From positions 37,814,055 to 37,878,054 of the forward strand of contig AP025042.1 in the NCBI GenBank assembly GCA_036186865.1: a stretch of 64,000 nucleotides of DNA, in the 5' to 3' direction. Shown one piece after another: positions 47,593 through 59,159 of this stretch. This stretch comes from Eustoma russellianum. Its lineage: Eukaryota; Streptophyta; Magnoliopsida; Gentianales; Gentianaceae. The position numbers and the translations under genes were made by a program. Position 1 is the first letter of the stretch; every line of letters begins with the position of its first letter. Below the pieces are notes generated by a model that was not told where the DNA came from, did no database searches, and was given only the letters and a program-made list of their open reading frames with translations.

Positions 47593-47627
47593 TAATTTCC
47601 TAAGAAAGAAGGTAAATTGCATACACC

Positions 47628-47635
47628 TATAAATA
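47628..47635 (+). promoter_or_regulatory. TATA box upstream of the orphan ORF
   Basis: tataaata, about 130 bp before the ATG at 47763. It lies just right of the copy D fragment. Confidence 0.4.
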
Positions 47636-47762
47636 TACGTCTTCCTCTTCAACACTTAGTTCAGGAAGCAACCATATTACATACACATCTAATGTATTCT
47701 CTTTAGATCTCATGTACTCATATACATATAGGTTGAAGTCAAATCTCATATTATGAAGAAGT

Positions 47763-48074
47763 ATGGGCGGAAGAGAGGCAGCATTGAAGTGTGGATGGTG
47801 CAGATTAATCTTCAGAACAGTTGAAGCAGCGGAACTGCACGCCAAAGACTACAATGACATCATATATGAGTGTACTAACATTGAGATGAAAGGCGAAAAA
47901 GATATACGTAAGAAAGAAGTTTATGGCATAAACCTTAACAAAGGAGAAGGTGAAGAAAAGGCGCGCGAAAAAATCCATGACATAAACCTTAACCCTAACA
48001 AAGGAGGACACGAAGAAAAAGCGCGCGAGAAAATCTATGGAAAATTGGACGATATACGCACTAAAAGAGTTTAA
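47763..48074 (+). CDS. Small orphan protein, 103 residues, with internal repeat
   Basis: Not recognised. It starts MGGREAALKCGWCRLIF at an ATG about 130 bp downstream of a good TATA box (tataaata, 47628-47635). Residues C10, C13, H26 and C37 could bind a metal, but the spacing fits no family I know. The C-terminal half is basic-acidic with two repeats of INLN-NKG--EEKAREKI, produced by a 63-69-bp DNA repeat that continues degenerately to 48,125 beyond the stop. High charge suggests a soluble, partly disordered protein. It may be a young gene or a chance ORF in a repeat. Confidence 0.35.
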   Translation: MGGREAALKCGWCRLIFRTVEAAELHAKDYNDIIYECTNIEMKGEKDIRKKEVYGINLNKGEGEEKAREKIHDINLNPNKGGHEEKAREKIYGKLDDIRTKRV

Positions 48075-48125
48075 GACAAAAACCTAACAAAGAAGGAGAT
48101 TAAGAAAAGGTGGGCGAAAAATCAG
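47931..48125 (+). repeat. 63-69-bp coding minisatellite
   Basis: Three units of 'cataaaccttaac(cctaac)aaagga...gaagaaaaggcgcgcgaaaaaat', the third degenerate and outside the ORF. Confidence 0.8.
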
Positions 48126-49320
48126 TGTAAAATTGGAGGATATAGAAGAAAGAAAACGGAACATTGGTTCGCTTGAAGAAGTTCTTGATTCTTCCCAGTA
48201 AGAAGGTGGACATGTCCCGTGTTCGATTCTGGTGTACATCAGCTGAACTATGCATTGCAGAATCCCCTTTTTGATACCAGTCTATATGATGTTAGAAAGT
48301 GTTGGATATCTATGGCGATTCTTTATGTATTTATTTATTATATATGTATATAGGCCGAACCGGGTAAATCTTATATGTTGTTTACTGTTTTTGTTTGTTG
48401 TATAATTTCGATTTCCATTATACAAAAGAGAAAAGTGTGTTAGAATATAAGACTGAGAAACATTTTTTTAGTTTTTTGACATTTTTTTCTATCCAGAAGT
48501 TATTGTACGATAGAATAGGCGTGTTTTACGCTTTGCTCTTCTGCAAGAAATTCAGTGTGAGATTTTACTGTTTTTTGATCTTTATTTGTTTAACTGTTAT
48601 CTAAGCTTTACACTTCAGGATTTTATCATTTTTGGTTGTCTGAACAGAAGGAAATTTATAGCAAGATTCATGAAATCTTCTAAAATAGAAGTTCTGCATT
48701 GTCCTGACGTTCGATCAACCCAATATAGTTGATTACTCAACCGGGTTCTTTGAACAATCCAATATTATTGATTAACCAACCGGGTTGACTAATTTCGTAT
48801 CCTCGGAATTTGTTTTTGTATGCTAGGTTTTTTCTGCTCTGAAATATGATAATGTCACATAAGAATTTACATACGTACGACAACAAGTGAAGAGAAAAAC
48901 TTAGTTTTGTGTCCAAATCACCTTGTAGTAGCTAAAGATGTTGTGTGGCTTTACGACGTTAGATGTGATGGTTTATTAAAGGTCGTTCAGCTCTTCTTTT
49001 CTTTGAAGTGGTTGATAAGTATCTATTCCAAGGTAGTCAGTTGCATAACTAGATTTTCTTAGCCAATCAAATTTAGTCTTTTTTGGCTGATATCTGACTT
49101 TCGGAGGTGCGGCTCCTTTATATTTCCTCTGAAAGGTTGACATCTTACGTTATGGTGTGAAATTATGGCAATTTTCCCCTCTCTTAAATGTTGCAATATC
49201 TTCTTCTTTTTCTTGGTCCTCAAAAAGCCATTGAAATTCTTTTATTGGCCCACCAAAAAATCTATTCCCACTAATATTAATACTTCAAATGCAAGTCTTA
49301 TTATTTTTTAGTACTTTAGG
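48126..49320. other. Intergenic, no gene recognised
   Basis: AT-rich, with no convincing ORF or domain. A short internal duplication occurs at 48,708-48,790, where 'tcaacc(c)aatat(a/t)gttgat' and 'aaccgggtt' appear twice. Confidence 0.5.
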
Positions 49321-49329
49321 ACCTCTATT

Positions 49330-49960
49330 TTGGCGGTTCGGATTTGGGCATACTATTGGTGAAGCAAAATATGAAGTCATCAGTCAAATGTCGCCACATG
49401 TAAACACTGTTTTTTTTTATAAAAAATGAAACCACTGGCCAATAGGAGCCTGCCATGTGGTAAGAGATAATTTTTTTTAAAAAAAATCTGTTAAGCCTAA
49501 TCGAATTCCCCCTCCCTACAGAAACCCTTTTTTGGCCAACAAAAAGAAAACAACATAAAGAAATCGAACTCGAACATCAAAATTATATAAATCATCAAAT
49601 TATAGGCCTACGCTCTACTCGTAACAAATATATTTGATTGGGCACAAAATACTAACCTGCCGCCATAGGGAGGGAGGGATTGCGGTCGTCTTCTTTGTCG
49701 CCAGAGGGATTGCGGTTTGATGCGCCCCTGGTCGCTTTTTTCTTTCTGTTGGCCAGAAAAGGGGTTTATGTGGGGAGGAGGAGAATTCGATTAGGTTTAA
49801 CATAATTTTTATTTTTTAAAAAATTTATCTCATGCCACGTGATAGGCTCCTATTGGTCATCGGTTTCATTTTATTAAAAAAAAACCGTGTTTATTTGATT
49901 GGCAGACTCATATTTTGCATCACCGCGAACCTGCCCAGATCTGAACCGGCACTTTGGAAT
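49330..49960. mobile_element. Non-autonomous DNA element with long inverted repeats
   Basis: About 230 bp at the left (49,330-49,560) return as the reverse complement at the right (49,725-49,960) with gaps. Shared words are gcaaaatatga, aaaatgaaacc, caataggagcct, cctaatcgaattc and ggccaaca. The centre (49,560-49,720) repeats gggattgcgg. No ORF is convincing. The terminal bases and target duplication could not be fixed, so the superfamily (Mutator-like or foldback) is open. Confidence 0.72.
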
Positions 49961-50243
49961 TATCATTTTCATTAAAGTGAAACTCATCTTTTATTTGGTT
50001 TTGATGCAACTATTAACGGTTAGATACGAGAATGATGTGTTTTATTTATATTATTTATTTCTTAAAACTAAGGAGAAAAGCAGTCCGTTGTAAAAAAAAA
50101 AGAGAGTGAGAAATTGCTCCATATTATATTTCGATAAAAAAAAATATCAGCGTGTCCTTTTGACAAACGACCGACAAATAATTTCATAAATATTAAGATA
50201 ACTTAACTTGAAAACTATCTTTAATCTCAAAAGCACTCTCCCT

Positions 50244-50737
50244 GTGATAGATGGCCTTACCTCTTCAGGGAAGGGGTGTCATCAGCCTGGTTCTGGAGAA
50301 ACCAGGTGATTCATGGTAACGTTGACCAAGCTCCCCCATCATATGAGGTTTCTAGAAGAATTTCCATCCAAGTGGAGGAAATCTTTCAGGCCAACGCGAT
50401 GGAGAAGAAAGAAACGGAACAGCACGCGGCTGTGCAAGCATTGAATGGAATTAAATGTGGTGTTGGCTGAAGGACGCTGGAATTCGGTGGGGTGTCATTT
50501 ATGGCACTTGAGATTCAAACGGTGGTCTCTGATTTAAATGGTTCCACTGTTTTGTCTTTCGTTTGGCTTTTACTTAGGATTGGGCCGGGTGTATTTCCTT
50601 GCCCTTGGAGACCCGCTTTGGCTTTTTATTTCCCACTAGATTTGAGGCGGTTGCTGAATGGGGCCTAAGAGAGCCCATTTTCTATAAACTTTCTTGTTTC
50701 TGTTATCATAAATGAAGATCCGATTTTCCAAAAAAAA
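50244..50737 (+). mobile_element. 5'-truncated L1-type LINE tail
   Basis: 494 bp ending in an A tract, flanked by aaaagcactctccct at 50229-50243 and 50738-50752. The start encodes a remnant of the ORF2 C-terminus (WRNQVIHG, then SYEVSRRISIQVEEIFQ). It is a different family from the LINE at 5057-11279. Confidence 0.87.
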
Positions 50738-50859
50738 AAAAGCACTCTCCCTACATTCCATATCTTTCTTGCAATCTAATTCTTCAAGACGAAAGTTTAG
50801 AATTTTGTAATAAAAATGACATCCGAAATAAATTCGTAAAAAAATTGTAAATTGAAACA

Positions 50860-51650
50860 ACTGTCAACTTGTCATTCACCGTATCTGTATATACAGGGAC
50901 CATTGGAACATAGAGTTGTTCCATAGGTCGTTCTCTGAATACCATGAAAAATTTGACGTTTAATAGCCTACTTTCTATGGGACACACTATGGTTCTCAGA
51001 GAACGCGCTTAAAAGTTTTCTATTCTCAGGATAATTCTAGGAGTTTGAGAATCTTTTATGTAGTATCTGATTTTATAGCATTAGTGGTGTAAACAATATT
51101 ACATTCATCACTTATCTGAAAATCAACTTACTATTCACTATATGGAGATCGTTACATTGTAATTATGGTTGCAAATGATATATACAAAATTGTACATGAT
51201 TTTATAATATTATCCATGTCAACAGCAGTACGGTCATCACTTTTCTGAAAACCAACTTACCAGTCACCATATTTCAGAAATTGTTATATTGTGATTACGG
51301 TTGCCAAAGATATGCATAAAACAGGAACATAATTTGAAAAAATAATCAACTTATCATTCACTATATGTATGGTGATTGTTAGGTTTGGAGAAGATAATCT
51401 TTTTGTAGTTGGGATACATTCTTAGGTCATTTCTTTTATCATCAGAGAATACCTTTAGAGCGATTCTATAGGTCGTTCTCTACAGACCATGAAAAAAGCT
51501 TTGCGAGTTTTAAAACATTGACTTTAGAGCCATTTTATAGGTCGTTTTCTACAGACCATGAAAACAGCTCTGCGAGTTCTGAAACATTGCCGGAGTTAAT
51601 ACATATCAGTTCTTCAGGTTATAAAACATTGCCGTAGTTAATACACGTCT
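50860..51650. repeat. Degenerate tandem and dispersed repeats, no gene
   Basis: A motif like 'caacttaccattcaccatat' recurs near 50,866, 51,124, 51,251 and 51,348. A 75-bp unit (ataggtcgttctctacagaccatgaa...) occurs twice at about 51,458-51,605, with a partial third unit to 51,650. The same 'ataggtcgttctct' word is at 50,922. From 51,650 to 52,239 I see nothing. Confidence 0.65.
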
Positions 51651-52390
51651 CTTTATTAAGGGTAAACTTAGAAAAAAAAGGTCATTTAATATACCATGCT
51701 AAAAATCCGAAAAAACTCCAGGAGCAATTTTTACTCGTTCTTTGTGTAGAATGGAACATTTTATCTTTAAAAATATTTTCCTATTTAAGTTTGATGTTTT
51801 TCTAGTCTAAGGTAAGATATACCGGCAATTGAATTTATATTAAATGATGTTTTGCGAATATATGATCAGGATATACTATCAGTCTTAACGAAGACTTATA
51901 TAGAGTTTTAAATTGCCCACAAAAAGAGGTGATGATATTGTGATTGCCGATACAAACAAAATGAAGGAAGCTTAATTGTTAAATAAATATTTATTGGTAA
52001 TAAAATGGTTTTTTTTTTTTACGATGCTTTAAGGAGTTTCTTAGACTTTTCTGCCCTCGATGGCTCAAGATCTTTTGAGAGCACACACAGTGACGTCATT
52101 ATCTTATGTCTTGTCTATATGTTCAAAATTTTTATTTTAATTTTAAGAAGAAATAAGTACAATATCATTTATGATACCCTACTTAGTATTTTGTCCTAGG
52201 AAAGCTTTTCCTCTAGAAAATTAAGCCGGTCAGATTTTTTCTTGAAACTTGGACTTACATAAGATGAGACTCATAGCCATTCAAAATATTAAAGCAATGG
52301 GTTCAAAACCTTAAGGCAATGGGTGGTGGAACCTCATCTTCATATAAGCCATGCATTTTTCTCAAATTAACCAATGTGGGATTCTCAACA

Positions 52391-52755
52391 CCTGCCCTCA
52401 CGTGGCAACGTGGCTTGACATACACACACGGCTTACAACCCGCCTTCAATCACAAACCACAAGCCAGGGATTCTCAACACCCGCATTCACATGGCAACGT
52501 GGCTTGACATACACACGCGCCTTACAACCCGCCCTCAATCATAAACCACAAGCCATGCATGAACATCTGGACTTAGGTGTCTGCCCTCACGTGGCAACGT
52601 GGCTTAACATACACACGCGCCTTACAACCTGTCTTCAATCACAAACCACAAGCCAGATATTCTCAACACCCGCCCTCACGTGGCAACGTGGCTTGACATA
52701 CACACGTGCCTTACAACCCGCCCTCAATCACAAACCACAAGCCATGCATGAACAT
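52391..52755. repeat. TRIM internal array 1, four units of 90-100 bp
   Basis: Units start near 52,391, 52,481, 52,581 and 52,671 and share 'cacgtggcaacgtggctt', 'gacatacacac' and 'caaaccacaagcca'. An apparent open frame through it is a by-product of the repetition. Confidence 0.88.
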
Positions 52756-52757
52756 CT

Positions 52758-53028
52758 GGACTTAGGTGAGGCGAAACATTAAGTGGACAACTATGGGTCA
52801 GACAAGGGTTGACTTAGGTGAGGGGGAAACATTAAATGAGCAACCATGGGTCAGGCAAGGGTTGAGGGGAAACATTAAGTGGGCAACCATGGGTCAGGCA
52901 AGGGTTGACTTAGGTGAGGGGAAACATTAAGTGGGCAACCTGGCAACCATGGGTCAGACAAGGGTTGACTTAGGTGAGGGGGAAACATTAAGTGGGTAAC
53001 CATGGGTCAGGCAAGGGTTGAGTCCACA
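52758..53028. repeat. TRIM internal array 2, about five units of 50-60 bp
   Basis: Units share 'gggaaacattaagtgggcaa', 'ccatgggtcaggcaaggg' and 'ttgacttaggtgagg'. Confidence 0.88.
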
Positions 53029-53591
53029 TTTTAAACCTGCTCTGATACCATCTTGAAACTTGGGCTTACATGAGGTTAGACTCATATCTACTCAAAACTT
53101 TAAGGCAATGGGTGGTGGAACCCCATCATCATATAAGCCATGCATTTTTCTCAAATTAACCAATGTGGATTCTCAACATTTTTTCCTTTTTTTTTTCCTG
53201 TTCCTTTCCTCCATTTCTTCATAAATATGTTTTTTCAATCTCAATCACCTTATCTCATCCTTGATAAAATAATAATAAATAATTCATATACTAACCCAAG
53301 CACGTACCTTCGATATATACAAGCACAACGTAAAGCATATACTTTTTTTAATTTAAAATTTTCAATATATATTTATTCCAGTTTTGAAATTCTCATACTT
53401 GTACAGAGTTGTATAATATTTTTATTTTTGTCCCTCCTTATTTATTTATTTATTTATTTCTTTCTTTCTTTTTGAAAAATAAAATTTCCCTTCTTTTGTC
53501 AAGAAGTGAAAGATTAGAAATGGGAGAGGGGAAAAAATGGAAAAGCGGTTAAATGAAAGGGCAATTCAGTCAAAACGAATTCCCTACACCC

Positions 53592-53599
53592 TTTAAATA
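53592..53599 (+). promoter_or_regulatory. TATA-like box of the intact AILP gene
   Basis: tttaaata, 127 bp before the ATG and within sequence conserved with copy D, where it is altered to tttaaaca. The transcription start is probably near 53,620-53,630. Confidence 0.5.
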
Positions 53600-53725
53600 C
53601 AGCGCTAAAGATGCCGAAGTGGATCATTCTCATTCGCCATTACTCTTTGGGTTCTCTGCAGTTCTCTGCGCAAAGACAAAAAAAGTTCTCTCCGTACATC
53701 TTTCTCCAAAGACTGATCAAGAAAA

Positions 53726-56700
53726 ATGTTGGCAGTGTTCGATAAATCTGTTGCAAAGAGTCCAGAGGCACTGCAGACTCCAAGCCCCGATTCGATTTCA
53801 GCTTTGAAAGACGGGTTCTTGGCTAATCGATTCTCTTCCTCGAACCCCGGATCTGTCGTCGTTAATCTTGGTACTGCTGGATTCATCGCCTATTCCCGTG
53901 AAAAACAGAGCCCGCTTATACCAAGGTCCATTTTATCCTTTTCTGTTTCTTAATTTCTTTTTTCTTGATCTGATGGCTTTATTTGTGATTTGTGAACTAG
54001 CTACGTTCCCTTGATCTTGTTTGTGGTTTATGTTACGAACCCACTTGATTCGATGATCCAAGGCCTCAGTGGTTTGTTGCTTCATTATTAATTATCCTTT
54101 TCTTTTTCACATTTAGATGAATAAAATATTGATGAAATATTCTACTAGTCAAGACCACTACATCTACACGCACACCACTAAACAAATGGGTTCTTGGAGA
54201 AATGAGCTCTGCTACGGTCAAATTCATAACAAGCTTTTTATCTTGCAAAGAGAAATAGAAAGAGAAAAAGAAAAGATACTGTTTCTTTAATTTTGGTGCA
54301 ATCTATTACATTGGAACTAACTGTTTCTTTAACTGTTTTTTGTTGGTATTGTATATGGGGTTTATTTTTGGGATATGAATGTGATGTATGTTGTGGATGG
54401 GCAGAGCCAGGACATACACTTGGTGGGTTCAATTTTTCGAATAGACGTAGACAAAAATATTCTAATACAAGAAAGGAAATAAATAATACAGTGCACAAAT
54501 GTGTACAAATAGAACATTTTAGGAGGGGCTATATAAATCTTGTTCATATATTATCAAATAAGAACAAAAGATTTTACAACGTCGGCTGTCCTAAGGTGGA
54601 TCCATATATGTTGGAATAGATTCACATGAAGTCAGTATCTGATTATCAGTTTCTTGAGTTTTTTTTTTTGACTAGTGTTCTTTGTGGCACATGTATTTGG
54701 ATTATATTGCACTTGAGATTTCAGTGAATTGAGTCAAGGTCTCTAGAGTCTAATTGTCTGGTTTGTTCGTTGGAGTATGGGTATGTGGACTATTGCCAGA
54801 TGAAACCTAGCAATAGCAAGTGCTTTTGGTGTCCAACAAACTTGCATTGCATGCTTAGGGAGCGAAAATTAGTAAGACATGTTGGCATATCTGTATGAAA
54901 GCTTTTTTCCTGGACAACAAGAATGACATGCAAACAACTCACTTGAACCAGCTCCATTGTTGGTATATACTTATGTGTTAGGTGCGTACATACACGTACT
55001 ATTTTCAGCAAGCTCATTCTGAATTATTTGTTGGAGTTATGTTTCTCTCTCTAAAGATTTATAGGTTTACATTTTCCTTTTTTAAAGATTTGAACTTATT
55101 TCTTTATGTAAACTCTTTATGTAGATATTTGAAGAAACTTTATTTTTTTCTTTGTTTAATTTCACTGTTAAGTTTGTGGATTATATTTGCATTCACATTC
55201 ACTCTACAATGCCTACTAATTCGTGAGGTACTGTTTGAGAACTTGTTTGCTTAAGTAGATATGCCTTTGTTCTTTTTGGTCTCTGTGAGATTTTCCAAAT
55301 TATGTCGTGATATTATAACCTTCTCAGCTCCAACCTCCCCCCCCTCCCCTCTCTTTCTCTCTGCCTCCAAAAAAAAAAGATAAATCAACTAAATACTTCA
55401 TATAGTAGACAAATTCTTCATAAGTTTCCTATGGGGGAATTGGGAGGGGGGTCCAGGGTGGGTATTCATCATTTTCATTTTTCCTTTGCCATTATCAAGT
55501 AACCTTCTGGTTGCTAAAGATCTTATGTGGAAGTCTGAAGTCTAGAGCTCTTGTTCTTTTGATTTCTAATACTCATTTCATCTTTTAGAGTTCAATTGCA
55601 AATCCTATAGACATTAATCCTTCTGTTTGAAGTTTTATTCTTCATATTGTAATTTCTTTCCCTTTTTGTTCTTTCTAAAGGCAGGCACGTGAACTTTTAA
55701 GCTAATTTTTTCTATATACTGATCAATTTACTGTTCTCCACTTCGACAGAATGTTTGCTGTGGTGGGTAACATATTTTGCTGGTTCCAAGGTCACATTGA
55801 AAATGTTGCGCATCTTAAGCAGCAGTATGGGGTAAACAAGACAGCAAATGAACCAATCATTGTAATTGAAGCTTACCGGTCCTTAAGGGACAGAGGTCCT
55901 TATCCAGCTGATCAAGTTGTGAGAGATTTTCTTGGAAAGTTTGCATTCGTCCTTTATGACAGTTCTTGCCAAGCTGTCTTTCTGGCTGTTGTGAGTCATA
56001 GTCCTCGTACTTGAAATTCCTTGCCCCCACCCTCACCCCTCTCTTTCTTCCCCTTGTTGCGACTTATTATATGGCAAAGTTGTATATTATGCTGAATGGG
56101 GCGATAGCTGTTGCTAGTGATAGGTACTTCTTGTTACCGTTTTAGAGCTCATCATTTAAGCTCATTCTGTTGTCTCTTGATGTAGGATACTGATAGTAGC
56201 ATATCATTCTTTTGGGGAACTGATTCTGAAGGGGATCTTATCCTCTCAACTGATTCCGAAATTTTGAAGCAGGGATGTGGGAAGTCCTTTGCACCATTTC
56301 CAAAAGGTGCATAGTCCTTCATTTCTTGTATTATGATTACTGTATACTCTTTGATCTACTTTTCTTCATTGGGTACACGTGACGTAAGCTCTCCTTTATT
56401 TTGTGTTGGAAAGTTACTAAATGCACCTAAGTAGAAGCTTTATTGATCTTCGTTCCGTAGGAGCTTCCATTCTTAGCAGTTTCAAGCTAAAGCTTGTTCG
56501 GTTTGATCTAACTTATAGAATCCATCTGTCCTGGTGTTTCATGGGTTTGACTTTTGTGGACTAGGCATCCTTGATGAGTTTTTTTTTTTGGGGATTGAGG
56601 CATGATGATTGAGCTAATCTGTCTTTAAAAATACAATTCTTCTTTGCATCCCCTGCCCTAGTGGTCTCAAGTCTTTCATTTGAGATACTTGATTATCCTT

Positions 56701-57076
56701 TGTATTTCGTTTTGTTCTCTTCATGCTGTTAGTGCTTTAAGTGTGTAGTCTAGCCTTTGTCTTTGTGCGCCAAGTGAGGCATTTGGATGCCTTGTTTCAA
56801 ACTTTCTTTTACTCATGTTTTCTGCTTTCAATCATAAACAACAACTATATGGTTAGAGTACCAACTTGTTCATCACATTTTACAGGTTGCTTTTTCACTT
56901 CTTCTGGAGGATTGAGGAGTTATGAGCACCCCCTAAATGAGTTAAAGGCTGTGCCAAGGGTTGATAGTTCAGGTGATGTTTGTGCCGCAACCTTTAAGGT
57001 GGATTCTAAGACCAAGAAGGAAAGTAGTGCGATGCCTAGAGTTGGAAGTGCTGCTGACTGGTCTCAACATTACTAA
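53726..57076 (+). CDS. Aluminium-induced / TSJT1-like protein (DUF3700), intact copy E
   Basis: Four exons: 53726-53925, 55750-55990, 56186-56306 and 56886-57076, together 753 nt or 250 codons plus TAA. All introns are GT-AG (GTCC, GTGAGT and GTGCAT donors). The frame is open throughout. Length and sequence match the Arabidopsis At5g43830-type branch. The fold is that of class II glutamine amidotransferase-like domains, but residue 2 is Leu, so there is no N-terminal Cys nucleophile. The LRDR motif is present (residues 112-115, in LRDRGPYPADQ). The YGL motif reads YGV (93-95). Residues 73-74 read GN where copy C has the family's DD, W78 replaces Leu, and P102 replaces Ala. Family members respond to aluminium, auxin and sugar; the exact role is unsettled. 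Confidence 0.93.
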
Positions 57077-57650
57077 AAAACCAATCTCTTCAGTATGGGC
57101 TAAGCTGCAATTACTTGTCGGGATCCCGTTTCTCTTTTCTTCTTATATGCAACTCTGGAGGAGGTTTATCCTTACGGCAAATATTATGGAAACATTAAAC
57201 TGTAAACTTGCTGTGGTTTAACATGGATTTTCTTACCTTTCTGATATCAGGTACTACGGGTTAGTATTGGAATACTTTATGGTTCTAAGGAATACACCAT
57301 TTCTTGTGTATTAAATAATTGCTCCTATGAAGAAATCACATGTTCTATGGATGTAATAATTTCTTTTCTATTACGTATTACCCAGTCTTGCTAGTAGCTT
57401 ATATCATTGTGTTCCCAATTTTGAGCGTGTTAGGCTATGTTTTGGTGCAGAGGTTATGGGAAAAGACCGTATCCACACAGCAGTTAATGCAGGTACAATT
57501 CTGTTATTTTTTTGGTTCCACCCTTTGTGGCTTGAATTTAAACCAGAGAGGCAGTGAAAAATAAGAGTAATTGCAGAGCTTGCCTGGATCAGCAAATGTG
57601 CAATTGGATTTTCTTAATTTTAATCTACCATGGAAAGAGTAGAGAAATAA
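57077..57650. other. AILP 3' flank, then unassigned sequence
   Basis: Up to about 57,345 it matches the 3' flanks of copies A, B and C. Beyond that the p24 sequence found after copies A and C is not present. No gene is recognised to 57,650. Confidence 0.6.
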
Positions 57651-57739
57651 TCACAAGGTTGCCATGATATTTCTAGAATCACCTTTGCCCTTCCTGAACA
57701 TTAGACGTATTGTACCTGCTTGGGCAAGCACATGTCCTC

Positions 57740-59120
57740 CTGCGTCAAATTGAGATATTTGAAATTTATTGATGGACTTGTCAAGCTGATAACTGCTCTT
57801 CAAACAAATTGATGAAAATAAGAAGATGTTCAGATCTCTCACTCTATTACACAAAGATTTTGATGTTGTAAAAGGCAGAATTCTTGACACAAAGCTTATC
57901 CCAAGCCTAGACACAACTTTTTTTGAAATTAGACATGAGGAAATTACTTCACAAGGTTCATTAATACAAGCCACTGTGGCAAGTACAAGTAACTCAATAA
58001 ACAGTAAGTTATATTCATAGATTATTGATTCTGGGACATCTGATCATATGATAAGCCATAGAAACATTCTGCTATGTTATGAGTTATTTTCTACTGCTAA
58101 AACTGTTAAGATAGCAAATGGATCTAGTTTACAAATTACTAAAAAAAAGAAAGGGAAAGACTGACAGAAAATTTAATTCTACAAAATGTGTTGCATGTAC
58201 CAAGTTTAGACTTTAATTAAAATAACACAAGATAATGAAAGCGGTGCATGGTTCTCATTCTCTAAGTGTTATTTTTAGAAGAAAACCTTATGGATGATTC
58301 ACATCGTTAGTAAATCAGAAGGTCTCTTCATCTTATAACCTGAAGGACATCTCAGAAAATGAGATAGTTTAGCCACAAGTTATTCATGTAATATTACTAG
58401 GACTAGCTCAGAAGATATTTTGCTTTGGCACAGAATGATGAGACATCATAGTTTTGTATACCTAAAAAAGATTAATGCCATAATTATTTTTTGGAAGTTG
58501 ACCCTAAAGACTTGTTATGTGATGTATGTCAATTGGCAAAACAAACCCAGAGTAAAGTATCATGCAGAATAATATACAATGCTTCTCAACCCTTTAATTT
58601 AGTACACTCAAACATTTGGGACCCCTCTAGCACTTTATAAATGAAGCTGAGATTTATCACCAAACATCTTATATTTATATACACCACAATAACATGGAAT
58701 AGAAGAAATAAAGAATATGCACATACTGGAAGTTATTATGAACTAATGTTTTCAATGAATGTGTCAAAATTTTCCTAAAGTGAAGCTGTTCTCGTAGTTA
58801 CTTACCTAATTAATAGAATGCCATCAAGACTACTATATCATAACATCCCAAAACATTCTATACTTGAATGCTTTCTTTATACAAATTTCTATCTGTTTTA
58901 TCCTTTAAACAGTTTGGTTGTACTGCATACGTACATGTTTGATCTTGTCACATAAACAACTCTAAATGTTACCTTTGATGAAGGAAATTCACTCTATCAT
59001 AAAACCTCAAGATCAGAAGGATGAGACATCTTAATTCTATATAAGTGCATGAAGAATATAAATCAGAAGATTGAAGAATATAAATCAGGATTTTAGCGAC
59101 CTCATAAGTTGGTGAAGACT
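57740..59120 (+). pseudogene. Degraded copia gag-protease-integrase remnant
   Basis: Pieces in several frames: DFDVVKGRIL and a gag end (PSLDTTFFEIRHEE) at 57,850-57,945, protease IIDSGTSDHM at 58,021-58,050 followed by VKIANGSSLQIT, a pre-integrase HHSFVYLKKI near 58,447, integrase CQLAKQ, NLVHSNIW near 58,600, and YLINRMPSRLLYHN near 58,805. No RT or LTRs are recognised. It belongs to a different, much older copia family than the 13.7-kb element. Confidence 0.8.
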
Positions 59121-59159
59121 TACATTTCTTGGAGAGCAAAAAAAGGTAATGCTCAGACC

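Larger units (their letters stand above)
52240..53178 (-). mobile_element. TRIM (miniature LTR element) with internal minisatellites
   Basis: Minus orientation. Terminal direct repeats are 52240-52390 (151 bp, with a small internal duplication) and 53051-53178 (128 bp). On the minus strand they start tgttgagaatcc and end gtttcaaga. The initiator-tRNA-Met primer site (tggtatcagagc, minus) is at 53039-53050. A purine-rich stretch abuts the left repeat. The interior has no coding capacity and consists of two tandem arrays. The flanks are T runs, so a 5-bp duplication (ttttt) is compatible but not decisive. Confidence 0.85.

Noticed and set aside
52351..52782. 143-codon open frame with repeated HVATWL and TRALQPALNHKP blocks
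   Set aside because: It is the translation of the TRIM's internal tandem array; the repeat unit happens to lack stops.
52240..53178. Cassandra-type TRIM carrying 5S rRNA
   Set aside because: The LTRs contain no 5S promoter boxes that I can see.
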